In this document: in pieces, positions 7,614 to 16,251 of the stretch
Layout: each line of letters opens with the position of its first letter
Position numbering within the stretch: position 1 is the stretch's first letter
Assembly (NCBI GenBank): GCA_017478485.1
Contig: JAFVDI010000010.1
Location: 62,001 to 126,000 of the forward strand
DNA length: 64,000 bases
Direction of reading: 5' to 3'
Origin: Clostridiales bacterium
GTDB lineage: Bacteria > Bacillota > Clostridia > Saccharofermentanales > Saccharofermentanaceae
The notes under the pieces: model-generated
The model's input: the letters and a program-made list of their open reading frames with translations, nothing else
What the model was told of the DNA's origin: nothing
The model's database searches: none
Program-made: the position numbers and the translations under genes

Positions 7614-8738
7614 TTGGACCAGAAAAAGACAGGACAATTTTTAAAGACTCTCCGCAATGAGAAAGGGATCACCCAGGAGCAGCTCGCGAAAAAGTTCAAT
7701 GTGACCAACAGGTCGGTTTCGCGCTGGGAGACAGGCAGCAACCTGCCCGATATCTCATTGCTGGTCGAGATAGCCGATTTCTATGATGTCGACGTAAGGG
7801 AGATCATAGACGGGGAAAGGAAAAGCGAGATGATGGACAAAGAAACAAGAGAGGTCGCCGATAAGATGGCGGTCTATGCAGGCAACGAAAAGAGCAACCT
7901 TCTCAGGTTCATTCAGGTGGCGAGCATCGCCGGAGTGTTCCTGTCGCTCATTGCGATGGTGCTTCAGGGACTTTCATATGAGTCCGACCTGAGGCGCACG
8001 GGCGCGATGTTTGCGACATTTGCGGTCTTCATCGTAATGTGCGTGATAACGCTTTACGTAACGGGACTTCTTCAGCGGATCTCAAAGCACAGAAAAGCCG
8101 TCAAGACGATCAAGATAATCACGATAGTCGCCATGGCGGCAGGCACATATTATCAGCTCATGGCCGGTCTGATATTGCTGCTTGGCATCAGCTCAATGCT
8201 GATCGCACCGATCAAGGTCACCCATGACACAGCCGATTACAACACATATATCCACAACGTCAAACCGGCGGGGGTAAGCAATGAATACTCAATGGGCACA
8301 AGGCCGATGTTCGATGTTTTCCCTGAAAAGATCGAGGTGCCCGCGACCGAATTCCAGATCATGTATTACAACCCCTGGGACTCCCAGTACATCTGTTACA
8401 TGACCCTGGACTACGGCTCAGGTTATGAGGCCGAGATCTCGCGCCTCAAGAAGATCGGCGTTGACGATTATAAAGGCATCTACACGGTCACCGGCGAGCC
8501 TGAGGGATACGATCTGATCGCAATGGATTCCGACGAGTATTTCGGCTTCGTTTACGCTATGATCCCCGAGGGCAGTGCGGGCAGCGGCAACACGAAGATC
8601 ACGTACTGCTGCGTCGTTTTCTGCAACTACGCGCTCGACGTGAACGTGCACAAGTACATGCCGGACAAGTATTTGCTGCCGGGCTTTGACGGGAGCGATC
8701 ATAATCCGTACAAAAAGGAAAAGATGAAGGATGGCTGA
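7614..8738 (+). CDS. HTH (Xre/Cro-type) regulator with membrane and extracytoplasmic domains
   Basis: TTG start ten bases after AAAGGAGG. Residues 1-65 form a canonical HTH_3 domain ('GQFLKTLRNEKGITQEQLAKKFNVTNRSVSRWETGSNLPDI' region). A linker and three to four transmembrane helices (about 98-205) follow, then a C-terminal domain of about 160 residues predicted outside or at the membrane. It resembles clostridial membrane-tethered Xre regulators that sense envelope or metabolic cues; target unknown. Its ATG-proximal neighbour overlaps its 3' end by 8 bp, indicating translational coupling. Confidence 0.85.
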   Translation: MDQKKTGQFLKTLRNEKGITQEQLAKKFNVTNRSVSRWETGSNLPDISLLVEIADFYDVDVREIIDGERKSEMMDKETREVADKMAVYAGNEKSNLLRFIQVASIAGVFLSLIAMVLQGLSYESDLRRTGAMFATFAVFIVMCVITLYVTGLLQRISKHRKAVKTIKIITIVAMAAGTYYQLMAGLILLLGISSMLIAPIKVTHDTADYNTYIHNVKPAGVSNEYSMGTRPMFDVFPEKIEVPATEFQIMYYNPWDSQYICYMTLDYGSGYEAEISRLKKIGVDDYKGIYTVTGEPEGYDLIAMDSDEYFGFVYAMIPEGSAGSGNTKITYCCVVFCNYALDVNVHKYMPDKYLLPGFDGSDHNPYKKEKMKDG

Positions 8739-9237
8739 ACAAATAATCGTATTGATGGCGGACTGGGACGAAGAGACGCAGAAGACCCTCTCCGGATGGT
8801 ATGAGGAGCTGCAGGCGGCAGGCTTTAAGGGCAGGCAGACAAAGCACCTGCCCTACCACATAAGTATGTCGACTTTCCCGGTCGAAAAGGAAGCCGAGGC
8901 GCTCGAGGCGATGAAAAAGGCCGCTTCACTTTGCGGCCCCGTGCAGGTTTCCATCAGCCACATCGGCATGTTTGCGGGCGGGGAGATACTTTTCGCCGCG
9001 CCGGACAGGAACGAGGCGCTCGAAAAGCTTCACGAAGCATGTGACACCGGACTTCCACAGGAGTTTGCGTGGACCCCGCACACGACGCTCCTGATCGATG
9101 AACCGGAAGTCATCCACACCGCGCTGCCCCACGTCGTGAAGTCGTTCAGGCCGCTTTCGGGAAAGATCACCAGGCTTCACCTTTGCGCCTTCTGGCCGAC
9201 CAGGGAGATCGCGGCGATAGAGCTGAAGGGCGGGTAA
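8731..9237 (+). CDS. 2H phosphoesterase / 2'-5' RNA ligase-like protein
   Basis: 168 residues with the two HxS/T motifs of the 2H superfamily: 'YHISMS' (about residue 42) and 'HTTLL' (about residue 117), arranged in the two-lobed repeat of LigT-like proteins. Members hydrolyse 2',3'-cyclic phosphates or ADP-ribose 1''-2''-cyclic phosphate. Substrate is not evident here. The start overlaps the upstream regulator gene, so expression is coupled to it. Confidence 0.85.
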   Translation: MAEQIIVLMADWDEETQKTLSGWYEELQAAGFKGRQTKHLPYHISMSTFPVEKEAEALEAMKKAASLCGPVQVSISHIGMFAGGEILFAAPDRNEALEKLHEACDTGLPQEFAWTPHTTLLIDEPEVIHTALPHVVKSFRPLSGKITRLHLCAFWPTREIAAIELKGG

Positions 9238-9335
9238 TTTTTCGCGCACCCCCGATATGCTAAAATAAAACCGGTAATAAGCCCCGGGGATGAACGGGGA
9301 CGGGACAGATAAGGGATAGACAGGGGGATCTGGCC

Positions 9336-10493
9336 ATGAAGTGTGCAAACTGCGGCGGAACGCTCAGGTACGATGTTGCCGGCTACGCGCTGGTGTGTGA
9401 TTTTTGCGGACAGGTGAAGCGGCTCCACAGGCCCGAGGAGGGCATCGTCGTCGGAGGGATGGACTTTAATGCGGCCATCGCTGCGGCGGGTTCCAAGTGG
9501 GGCGCGTCCAAGAAGCTGCTGGCCTGCAAGAGCTGCGGCGCCCAGCTGCTTTGCGACATGGAGCAGATGTCGGGCATGTGCCCGTTCTGCGGATCGGCGG
9601 TCGTGCTCTCGGCGGAAGAAGCCAACTGCGGCCTCGCGCCCAACGCGATAATTCCGTTCAAGATCCCAAAGGGACCGATCGAAAAGCGTTTCTACAGGTG
9701 GAACAAGTTTGCTTTCTGGTCGCCCGAAAAGTTCAGGCGCGGCAAGGTCCTCGAGAACCTCACGCCGGTCTATGTGCCTTACTGGACGTTCGATACCGAC
9801 ACGGTGACGACCTACACGGGCAGGTTCGGACATACCGTGGGAAGCGGCGACAGCGCGAGGACAAGATGGGAGCAGAAAACCGGCATTGTCGAAAAGCATT
9901 TCAGCAACAGGACCGTCTGCGCGAGCAGGAAGTTTTTCAGCGATGCGCTTTTGAACAGGGTGACCGGGTTCAAGACAAGCGAACTGATCCCGTATGAGCC
10001 GGCGATGCTTTCGGGAATGACGGCAGAGGTTGCTACCATCGGCATCGATGAAGCGTGGAATTACGTAAGGCTCACGGACTTCAAGAAGGACATACTGAGA
10101 GCCTGTGAATCCCACGAGGGTGCTGATTGCAGTTCGAATGTTCAGTACTCGACCGAGTTTTACAATACGAACTTCAAGTATGTCCTCGCACCCGTCTGGC
10201 TTTCGGGCTGCAGGTACGGCGGAAAGATCTACAACGTCGCGGCGAGCGGCACCAACGGCAGCGCCCACTGCAACAGGCCGCTTTCGATCGCAAAGCTCAT
10301 CACGTTCCTTGTCCTGCTGACCGCATATATCGTCGCGGCCAATCTGCTGCACATGCAGTTTGTGTTCACCAACTTCGGAATCGCGGCGATTGTTGTCGCT
10401 TTTGTGATCTACCTGATCAGTTTCTTTGTGACACTAAGCGCTCAGACCCGTGACGAAGGCAATGATTATTCAAAGCTGCAAAACGATCAGTAA
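9336..10493 (+). CDS. Zinc-ribbon protein with C-terminal membrane anchor
   Basis: Two zinc ribbons open the protein: 'MKCANCGGTLRY...VCDFCGQ' (residues 3-28) and 'CKSCGAQLLC...CPFCGS' (about 66-90). A beta-rich middle domain typical of bacterial 'TFIIB-type zinc ribbon-containing' proteins follows ('TPVYVPYWTFDTDTVTTYTG', 'LAPVWLSGCRYGGKIYNVAASG'), then two transmembrane helices (about 322-345 and 348-370). The middle part is known from proteins of unknown function in Firmicutes. GGGGGAT precedes the ATG. Confidence 0.75.
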   Translation: MKCANCGGTLRYDVAGYALVCDFCGQVKRLHRPEEGIVVGGMDFNAAIAAAGSKWGASKKLLACKSCGAQLLCDMEQMSGMCPFCGSAVVLSAEEANCGLAPNAIIPFKIPKGPIEKRFYRWNKFAFWSPEKFRRGKVLENLTPVYVPYWTFDTDTVTTYTGRFGHTVGSGDSARTRWEQKTGIVEKHFSNRTVCASRKFFSDALLNRVTGFKTSELIPYEPAMLSGMTAEVATIGIDEAWNYVRLTDFKKDILRACESHEGADCSSNVQYSTEFYNTNFKYVLAPVWLSGCRYGGKIYNVAASGTNGSAHCNRPLSIAKLITFLVLLTAYIVAANLLHMQFVFTNFGIAAIVVAFVIYLISFFVTLSAQTRDEGNDYSKLQNDQ

Positions 10494-10509
10494 TCAAGCG
10501 GGGGCGGAA

Positions 10510-11106
10510 ATGAAAGTATTTATCGTTTATTGTCACCCGTCCGCGGATTCCCTGACAAGGCATCTGCGCGACGAATTCATAAAAGGAATAACTGATTCGG
10601 GCAACGAGTTCATCCTTTCGGACCTGTATGAGATGGGCTTTAAAACGGACATGTCCGAAGAGGAATACTTAAGGGACGCCAACTACAGGAGCACCCCGGA
10701 CGTTGCGGACGACGTTAAGGCCGAGCAGGAGAAGATCAATTCCGCCGATGCCATAGCGTTCATCTACCCGGTCTTCTGGACCGAGGCGCCGGCCAAGCTC
10801 GTCGGCTGGTTTGACAGGGTCTGGACATACGGTTTCGCGTACGGCGAAAAGACCATGAAGATGATGGACAAGGCCCTGATAATGGTGTCTGCGGGCAACC
10901 CTTTGGAAAGGCTCGAGAGCTTCGGGTTGCTTGACAGCATGAAAAAAGTCATGTTCGGCGACAGGCTTTTCGGGCGTGCTGCCGAGACTGAATTTGTTGT
11001 GTTTGACAGCACCTCGAGGGAAAACCCTTTGCGCGAAAAGAACTGGGATTCCAACCTCAAAAAGGCATACGAACAGGGGCTTCATTTTTTCGACGGGATC
11101 AAATAA
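10510..11106 (+). CDS. Flavodoxin-fold NAD(P)H:quinone oxidoreductase family protein
   Basis: Flavodoxin_2 family: 'MKVFIVYCHPSADSLTRHL' (FMN phosphate loop), 'DLYEMGF', 'ADAIAFIYPVFWTEAPAKLVGWFDRVWTYGFAY' (the conserved P.WW...PA.LK.W.DRV...G signature). These soluble flavoproteins reduce quinones or act as modulators of electron flow. ATG 10510 is chosen because GGGGCGG lies upstream and the first strand begins there. The gene follows the zinc-ribbon gene closely. Confidence 0.88.
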   Translation: MKVFIVYCHPSADSLTRHLRDEFIKGITDSGNEFILSDLYEMGFKTDMSEEEYLRDANYRSTPDVADDVKAEQEKINSADAIAFIYPVFWTEAPAKLVGWFDRVWTYGFAYGEKTMKMMDKALIMVSAGNPLERLESFGLLDSMKKVMFGDRLFGRAAETEFVVFDSTSRENPLREKNWDSNLKKAYEQGLHFFDGIK

Positions 11107-11144
11107 CGGGATCAAATAAGGGATAAGGATAAAGGGATCTGAAA

Positions 11145-11645
11145 ATGGAATACTTGAAGGAAGCATTCGGCATTGCGGATATCATTCTCGAAAACAGCTG
11201 GACGCTGTGGACCGTTTATATCAGCTTTTTCATTCTGGCACTTGCTGTGCACAAGAATGGCAACAGGACCAGGCGCGTTGCGGGCAACGTCATGCTCGGC
11301 GCTGCGCTCCCCGGTGTCTTTATTTCTGCACACTGCCTCGGGCTTTTCGTCTACGCCATGATCAAGGTCTATCAGGTCGCGTCTTCAGGAAAATACCATT
11401 TCATCGGTGACTCGCCGGCGGTAAGGAGCATACAGGATGCCGGCCAGGCAATACCGATAACTTATCTTACAGTGTCGCTGCTCCTGTACTTAATAGTGGC
11501 GCTCATCTCTGTGATATGCGGCATCGTCATCCTCGCGAAAAGAGCCGGCAAGGCGCCGGGCCTCATCACGCTCCTCTACGGGCTCGGCCTCATTGGCTAC
11601 GACTGCTGGTTTTTTGGGGAAATGATGATGTTCTTTGCATCGTGA
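11145..11645 (+). CDS. Four-helix membrane protein of unknown function
   Basis: Four hydrophobic segments (about residues 22-38, 45-68, 102-128, 137-162) connected by short loops; start after AAAGGGATCTGAAA. No family recognised. The 166-residue size and loop placement are similar to other orphan membrane proteins in this window, but no sequence signature is shared with the 165-residue family at 29447-38122. Confidence 0.55.
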   Translation: MEYLKEAFGIADIILENSWTLWTVYISFFILALAVHKNGNRTRRVAGNVMLGAALPGVFISAHCLGLFVYAMIKVYQVASSGKYHFIGDSPAVRSIQDAGQAIPITYLTVSLLLYLIVALISVICGIVILAKRAGKAPGLITLLYGLGLIGYDCWFFGEMMMFFAS

Positions 11646-11652
11646 TGTCGGA

Positions 11653-12423
11653 TCAGCCGGCATCTGCAAGTTTCTCGTAAACGCTGTACACGGCGCTGTT
11701 GACAAATGATGCGATCATGAGTTTCATTGTTTCCAGCGACGGGAGCCAGTTTTCCGTGCCGCAGATCAGTATCAGATCGCGGTTCGGAAGGATTCCGTTA
11801 CGCATGTATTCATCGATCTTCCCGTAATTGGAATCGATATAGTTGCTGTTATCAGCCATTCCTGCGAATTCAATGAAAAAACACCGGTCTATTACCGGGA
11901 CAGGGAATGAATAGTCCGGGGTCTTTTTCCGGTTTCCCCTGAGAATGAGCATCGGCTCGTATTTGGCATCAAACCCGAGATCCTTCAATGCGTTGCCCAC
12001 GAGCATTTCGCTCCTGGATTTGACATTGAAACCATAAGGATCAGTATACTGATTCTTGTTCTCATAATGGTTCGAACATGGAACGAACTGCTTCCACGCA
12101 TTGACGTTAAGCGGGGAATTGTCACAACACAGCTTGAAGTTTGAAGGTATTGTCAGTCGGCGGCGGTGGAGTTCAGCGGCGAACAGTTTTCTACGCTCAG
12201 TAAGACTATTAAACTGATCGAGCTTTTCGCGCATTGAAGCGAAACCCCGGCTGTTCTCGCGAACCTCTTTTCTGATTATTCCGCTGCCTGTTCCGGAATA
12301 CTCGCGAATGAGCTGAAACCCTTTATGTGAGCCGCTTTTAAATCTGGGCATGGCGTTTGAAATGTCATTTAATCTTTGACATTCGGCAATGATATAGAGG
12401 TCACTGAATAAAGACAGATCCAT
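11653..12423 (-). CDS. Putative PD-(D/E)XK-type nuclease-like protein
   Basis: 256 residues, no transmembrane part. The second half contains 'KSRSEMLVGNALKDLGFDAKYEPMLIL....TPDYSF' and then 'CFFIEFAGM'. This follows the order (R/K)S.SE...A..L...G....YE...., PD, (I/V)E..G.. known from PD-(D/E)XK restriction-fold proteins; E in 'SRSE', D in 'TPDY' and E in 'IEFAG' would be the metal ligands. The first half is helical and unrecognised. The ATG lacks a strong ribosome site. It is flanked upstream by the double-hairpin repeat locus 2, a context compatible with horizontal acquisition. No methyltransferase or defence partner is adjacent. Confidence 0.55.
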   Translation of the reverse strand: MDLSLFSDLYIIAECQRLNDISNAMPRFKSGSHKGFQLIREYSGTGSGIIRKEVRENSRGFASMREKLDQFNSLTERRKLFAAELHRRRLTIPSNFKLCCDNSPLNVNAWKQFVPCSNHYENKNQYTDPYGFNVKSRSEMLVGNALKDLGFDAKYEPMLILRGNRKKTPDYSFPVPVIDRCFFIEFAGMADNSNYIDSNYGKIDEYMRNGILPNRDLILICGTENWLPSLETMKLMIASFVNSAVYSVYEKLADAG

Positions 12424-12517
12424 ACATCAATAGTAGACGGACAGCGGGTAAAAAGATACGACAAAAAACCGACAAAAACCGACAATGTGAACACTTAAAG
12501 GATTTGTCTGCGTAGAG

Positions 12518-12639
12518 TCCTCTGTTACGTCCTCAGTTTCATTCAAAACAGAGGACCAAACAGGGGATTTTCTGCTTTTTGGGCCATTATCCTCTGTTAC
12601 GTCCTCACTTTTGCGAAAAACAGAGGACCAAACAGGGGA
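12518..12639 (+). repeat. 122-bp double-hairpin repeat, locus 2 (12518-12567 and 12590-12639)
   Basis: Same architecture as 7257-7378: two 50-bp palindromes (TCCTCTGTT...GTCCTC...GAGGAC...AACAGGGGA) exactly 72 bp apart, with a 22-bp spacer beginning TTTT. It sits between the divergent nuclease-like gene and a small plus-strand gene. Confidence 0.85.
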
Positions 12640-12701
12640 TTTATCCATAAGTGCCGCCCGATAGCATATAATGATTCCATTGACGCGAAAAGGAGACCGC
12701 C

Positions 12702-12905
12702 ATGAATATCCGCACCAAGCAGTTTCAGATCCTGACTGACATTGAGCTGGTCTGGCAGCTGATGACAGACGCATATAATCACGATACGAGCAGGCTGGCC
12801 GGGCTCAGTCCTTTGGGCGCCGAGCGCATGACCGGCGGCGAAAATGAGTTCTACAGGAAGATCGGATATACAGATCAGCAGACGCTGCTGCATTTTCACA
12901 AATAA
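12702..12905 (+). CDS. Small protein of unknown function (67 aa)
   Basis: An AAGGAGA site six bases before the ATG supports translation. The product is soluble and mostly helical, with no metal-binding or leader motif. It ends 11 bp before the next gene and shares its orientation, so it is probably the first gene of a two-gene unit. Family not recognised; it could be a truncated protein. Confidence 0.5.
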   Translation: MNIRTKQFQILTDIELVWQLMTDAYNHDTSRLAGLSPLGAERMTGGENEFYRKIGYTDQQTLLHFHK

Positions 12906-12916
12906 GGGATAAGGCC

Positions 12917-13915
12917 ATGGGTTTATTCGCGAGCACAAACATAATACCTGACGACGTTGCGGAGAAGATCGCGGCGAGTCTTTTCAATAAGTTTAACCGG
13001 AGCCTTGAATTCAATATCGACGAGGATATCGAAAGATACGATATGCTCGGTGAGTGGAAGATGAAGCCTTTCTGGCATTACGGCAGCGGCGACGAGCATT
13101 ATTATTTCAGTGTTGATAAACAGATCACCGCGGAGATGGAGTTCTACCGCACGTTCGTCAAAGGCAACGGTTACATCAGCTGTGACAGGTTTAACTGCAT
13201 CCACACGGTCAGCAAAGAGGCATTTTTAAAGGTCATGGACCTTATAAAGCAGAAGTTTGAAGCGCAGGGCAAGCATTTCATCTGTCTGCTCTATTACGAC
13301 AAGGTCTACAAGAGGGAATGCTTTAAGCCGTATGCTTACATAACGCTCGAGGAAAAGCTGATCAGCCGCGGCGAGGGCAAGGGGAAGACGTCTTACTGCA
13401 GGTTTCCCAAGCCTGACCATCAGATCTTCAGATCGGTGCCGGGGCGTTTCGGGATCGTACAGAACCGCCCGGATCTTGAAGTAAATGCAGAGCTTCAGGG
13501 CATCACGCTCCTGAGCGAAAAGCAAATGCTCTCGTGCAAGCAGTTCATTACTTTTCAGCAGAAGGACAAAGCGTGGTGGCTGACCGATCCGGTTCCGGGC
13601 AATGAGTGGTGCGCCAAAGCCATTCAGCCGAACGAGCTTGTCAGCCCGCGTTCAGTCTGTTTCAGCGAAGGCATATCGCCCGCCGTGACAGGTGTTTTCG
13701 AAGGTTTCAAGCGCGGCGACAAGGTGCTTTTCGCGGGGCACAAGTGGACCGTTATCTTCGAAAACATGATCCTCGTGGATGACTTTATCGGATACGGCCC
13801 GTTCAACTATTACTTAAAAGACGGCAACGACTACGGGACCTGCAGGGTAAAAGATTTCATCGAACACTGGTTCGAAGAGCACAGAAACGACCCTGTGTAC
13901 CGCGCGGGCAGGTAA
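12917..13915 (+). CDS. Cytoplasmic protein of unknown function, possible DUF6273-like segments
   Basis: 332 residues without signal or membrane segments. The C-terminal 130 residues contain 'AWWLTDPVPGNEWCAKAI' followed by 'GDKVLFAGHKWTVI....MILVDDFIG....NYYL'. This recalls, in reversed order, the 'W.VL......LLIS' and 'WWLRSPG' blocks of DUF6273 domains, a weak likeness. The N-terminal 180 residues are unrecognised. Start follows AAGGGATAAGG. Confidence 0.5.
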   Translation: MGLFASTNIIPDDVAEKIAASLFNKFNRSLEFNIDEDIERYDMLGEWKMKPFWHYGSGDEHYYFSVDKQITAEMEFYRTFVKGNGYISCDRFNCIHTVSKEAFLKVMDLIKQKFEAQGKHFICLLYYDKVYKRECFKPYAYITLEEKLISRGEGKGKTSYCRFPKPDHQIFRSVPGRFGIVQNRPDLEVNAELQGITLLSEKQMLSCKQFITFQQKDKAWWLTDPVPGNEWCAKAIQPNELVSPRSVCFSEGISPAVTGVFEGFKRGDKVLFAGHKWTVIFENMILVDDFIGYGPFNYYLKDGNDYGTCRVKDFIEHWFEEHRNDPVYRAGR

Positions 13916-13956
13916 CACGATATAATGAATATCATCTTCACGTAAAGGAGATCAAT

Positions 13957-15747
13957 ATGCAGATTACAAATGACATTATTTACGTTGGCGTCAACGACCA
14001 TAAGATCGATCTGTTTGAGGGACAGTACATCGTGCCGAACGGGATGGCTTATAACTCGTACGTGATCAGGGACGAGAAGATCGCCGTCATGGACACGGTC
14101 GACAGGAATTTCACCCACGAGTGGCTCGACAATCTCGAGAAGGCTTTAGATGGCAGGAAACCCGATTACCTCGTCGTCCAGCACATGGAGCCCGACCATT
14201 CCGCGAATATCATGAACTTTATTAAGGCTTACCCGGAGACGAAGATCGTCGCGTCCGACAAGGCTTTCGTCATGATGAAGAACTTTTTCGGGACGGCTTT
14301 TGAAGACCGTCAGATCGTTGTAGGCGAAGGTTCCACGCTTGAGCTCGGATCTCACGTCCTGAACTTCGTAGGTGCGCCGATGGTCCACTGGCCTGAGGTC
14401 CTGATGACCTACGATTCAACGGACAAGGTGCTCTTCACGGCTGACGCCTTCGGCAAGTTCGGCGCGCTGGATGTTGAAGAGGACTGGGCGTGCGAAGCCA
14501 GAAGATACTATATCGGCATCGTCGGCAAGTATGGCGCGCAGGTGCAGGCGGTCCTCAAGAAGGCCGCAAACCTTGACATTCAGATAATCTGCCCGCTGCA
14601 CGGACCTGTTCTTAAAGAGAACCTCGGCTACTACATCGGCCTGTACCAGACATGGTCGACATACCAGCAGGAGACCGAGGGCATCGTGATAGCGTACACT
14701 TCGGTCTACGGCAACACGAAGGCCGCGGTAATGAAGCTCGCCGAGATGCTGCAGAACAAGGGGTGCCCCAAGGTCGTCGTAAACGACCTCGCAAGATGTG
14801 ACATGGCTGAGGCCGTTGAAGACGCTTTCCGCTACGGCAAGATAATCCTCGCGACGACGACATACTACGCGGGCATCTTCCCGTTCATGCGCGAGTTCAT
14901 CCATCACCTGACCGAGCGCAATTTCCAGAATCACAAGATCGGCATCATCGAGAACGGTTCGTGGGCGCCGACCGCCGCCAAAACCATGAAGTCCATGCTC
15001 GAGAACTGCAAGAACTGCACGTTTGCAGAGAACACGGTCAGCATCAGGAGTGCGCTTAATGAAGAGAGCAGCGCTAAGCTCGAGGCGCTGGCCGAGGAGT
15101 TCTGCGCGGAGTACAAGGCGAGGAAGTCCGAGACCGCGGACAAGAACGATATGAGGGCTCTTTTCAATATCGGTTACGGCCTGTATGTCATCACGTCAAA
15201 TGACGGCAAAAAGGACAACGGACTCATCGTTAACACTGTTACACAGGTAACAAATACGCCCAACAGGATCGCTGTCGCCATCAACAAGGAGAATTACTCG
15301 CATCACGTCATTCAGCAGACGGGCAAGATGAACGTTAACTGCCTGTCGACCGATGCGCCGTTCTCTGTTTTCGAGAATTTCGGATTCAGGTCCGGAAGGT
15401 CCGTTGACAAGTTCGAAGGCATTGAGGAGATGAGGTCAGACAACGGCCTTCGCTTCCTGCCGCAGTACATCAACGCGTTCTTCTCGCTCAAGGTTGAGGA
15501 CTACGTCGACCTCGATACGCACGGACTGTTCATCTGCTCGATCGTTGAGTCGCGCGTCATCACCAAGAAGGAGACGATGACTTACACCTACTATCAGAAC
15601 AACGTCAAGCCGAAGCCTGAGACCGAGGGCAAGAAGGGCTATGTCTGCAAGGTCTGCGGATATGTCTATGAAGGCGACGAGCTGCCGGAGGACTTTGTCT
15701 GTCCGCTGTGCAAGCACGGGGCCGCGGATTTCGAGCCGATTGAATAA
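13957..15747 (+). CDS. Flavodiiron protein fused to flavin reductase and rubredoxin
   Basis: 596 residues in four modules. First is a metallo-beta-lactamase-like diiron domain with 'QHMEPDHS' (H76, E78, D80, H81), 'MVHWPEV' and 'CPLHGPV'. Second is a flavodoxin domain beginning 'GIVIAYTSVYGNTKAAV' (about 249). Third is a flavin-reductase-like domain ('ALFNIGYGLYVITS...VNTVTQVTNTPNRIAVAINKENYSHHVI', about 400-545). Fourth is a C-terminal rubredoxin with C564-x2-C567 and C582-x2-C585. Known flavodiiron proteins reduce O2 to water or NO to N2O in the cytoplasm of anaerobes; the fused rubredoxin and flavin reductase should let it take electrons without separate partners. AAAGGAGA precedes the ATG, and a terminator follows. 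Confidence 0.95.
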   Translation: MQITNDIIYVGVNDHKIDLFEGQYIVPNGMAYNSYVIRDEKIAVMDTVDRNFTHEWLDNLEKALDGRKPDYLVVQHMEPDHSANIMNFIKAYPETKIVASDKAFVMMKNFFGTAFEDRQIVVGEGSTLELGSHVLNFVGAPMVHWPEVLMTYDSTDKVLFTADAFGKFGALDVEEDWACEARRYYIGIVGKYGAQVQAVLKKAANLDIQIICPLHGPVLKENLGYYIGLYQTWSTYQQETEGIVIAYTSVYGNTKAAVMKLAEMLQNKGCPKVVVNDLARCDMAEAVEDAFRYGKIILATTTYYAGIFPFMREFIHHLTERNFQNHKIGIIENGSWAPTAAKTMKSMLENCKNCTFAENTVSIRSALNEESSAKLEALAEEFCAEYKARKSETADKNDMRALFNIGYGLYVITSNDGKKDNGLIVNTVTQVTNTPNRIAVAINKENYSHHVIQQTGKMNVNCLSTDAPFSVFENFGFRSGRSVDKFEGIEEMRSDNGLRFLPQYINAFFSLKVEDYVDLDTHGLFICSIVESRVITKKETMTYTYYQNNVKPKPETEGKKGYVCKVCGYVYEGDELPEDFVCPLCKHGAADFEPIE

Positions 15748-15770
15748 AGACAGATTGCAAGCATTTTCCC

Positions 15771-15803
15771 AAAAAGGGGTTCTGAGAGATCAGGACCCTT
15801 TTT
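15771..15803 (+). terminator. Rho-independent terminator of the flavodiiron gene
   Basis: AAAAAGGG pairs with CCCTTTTT around an inner TTCTGA/TCAG helix, 23 bp after the stop codon, with the 3' arm serving as the U tract. Confidence 0.8.
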
Positions 15804-15948
15804 GTTTGGTGACAGAAAGTCCGCGGGCTGTCGCCAAATCGACAGATACGCGTAAGATCGGCCGTTTTATTGCTTTTTCCGGGATGCGATACTGAATGCG
15901 TAAAAGAAAAGACCCGGACAGACCGCGATCAAAAAAGGAGAACAGGAC

Positions 15949-16149
15949 ATGACCATCCGAAGACCGATAAAAAAGGAAGAACTGAAAAAAGAAGAGCTCG
16001 CAGGCGTAGCCGGCGGAATAGACCCTCTTCCGTATAATTACTGCAAGCGCTGCGGAGAACTCTTTGCATACTGCGAACTTGATTTCGGGTACTGCAAAGC
16101 GTGCGCGCCTTACAGGCCGGGCGCCGGAGGAGCGACCGGAAGCTGGTAA
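15949..16149 (+). CDS. Double-glycine leader peptide with CxxC core (putative secreted peptide/RiPP precursor)
   Basis: 66 residues after AAAGGAGAACAGGAC. The N-terminus is a charged helix ending in 'KEELAGVAGG', the form of leaders cut after Gly-Gly by peptidase-containing ABC exporters. The predicted core (from IDPLPYN) contains six cysteines including 'CKRCGE' and 'CKAC', a Gly-rich tail and two aromatic clusters. Alternatively the Cys pairs make it a small zinc ribbon and the GG is incidental. No exporter or modifying enzyme is adjacent. A terminator follows. Confidence 0.55.
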   Translation: MTIRRPIKKEELKKEELAGVAGGIDPLPYNYCKRCGELFAYCELDFGYCKACAPYRPGAGGATGSW

Positions 16150-16197
16150 GATGCTGGCAAGGATCCTGCAATAGGCAGAGAATCAAAGAATCAAAGT

Positions 16198-16227
16198 ACC
16201 CCCGGGTCCTATAAAAACTCCGGGGGT
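16198..16227. terminator. Terminator between peptide gene and pptA-like gene
   Basis: ACCCCCGG (16198-16205) pairs with CCGGGGGT (16220-16227), followed by TCATTTT. It can serve the plus-strand peptide gene; on the minus strand it also lies just beyond the tautomerase stop. Confidence 0.75.
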
Positions 16228-16251
16228 TCATTTTGGAATGACGTTTTTAAA

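Noticed and set aside
9177-10352. 391-codon minus-strand frame
   Set aside because: Antisense to the zinc-ribbon and 2H genes; composition is that of a GC-skew shadow, with no motif or ribosome site.
12427-12938. Minus-strand ORFs across repeat locus 2
   Set aside because: Their sequence is mostly translated hairpin repeat ('KSPVWSSV' twice), with no ribosome site.
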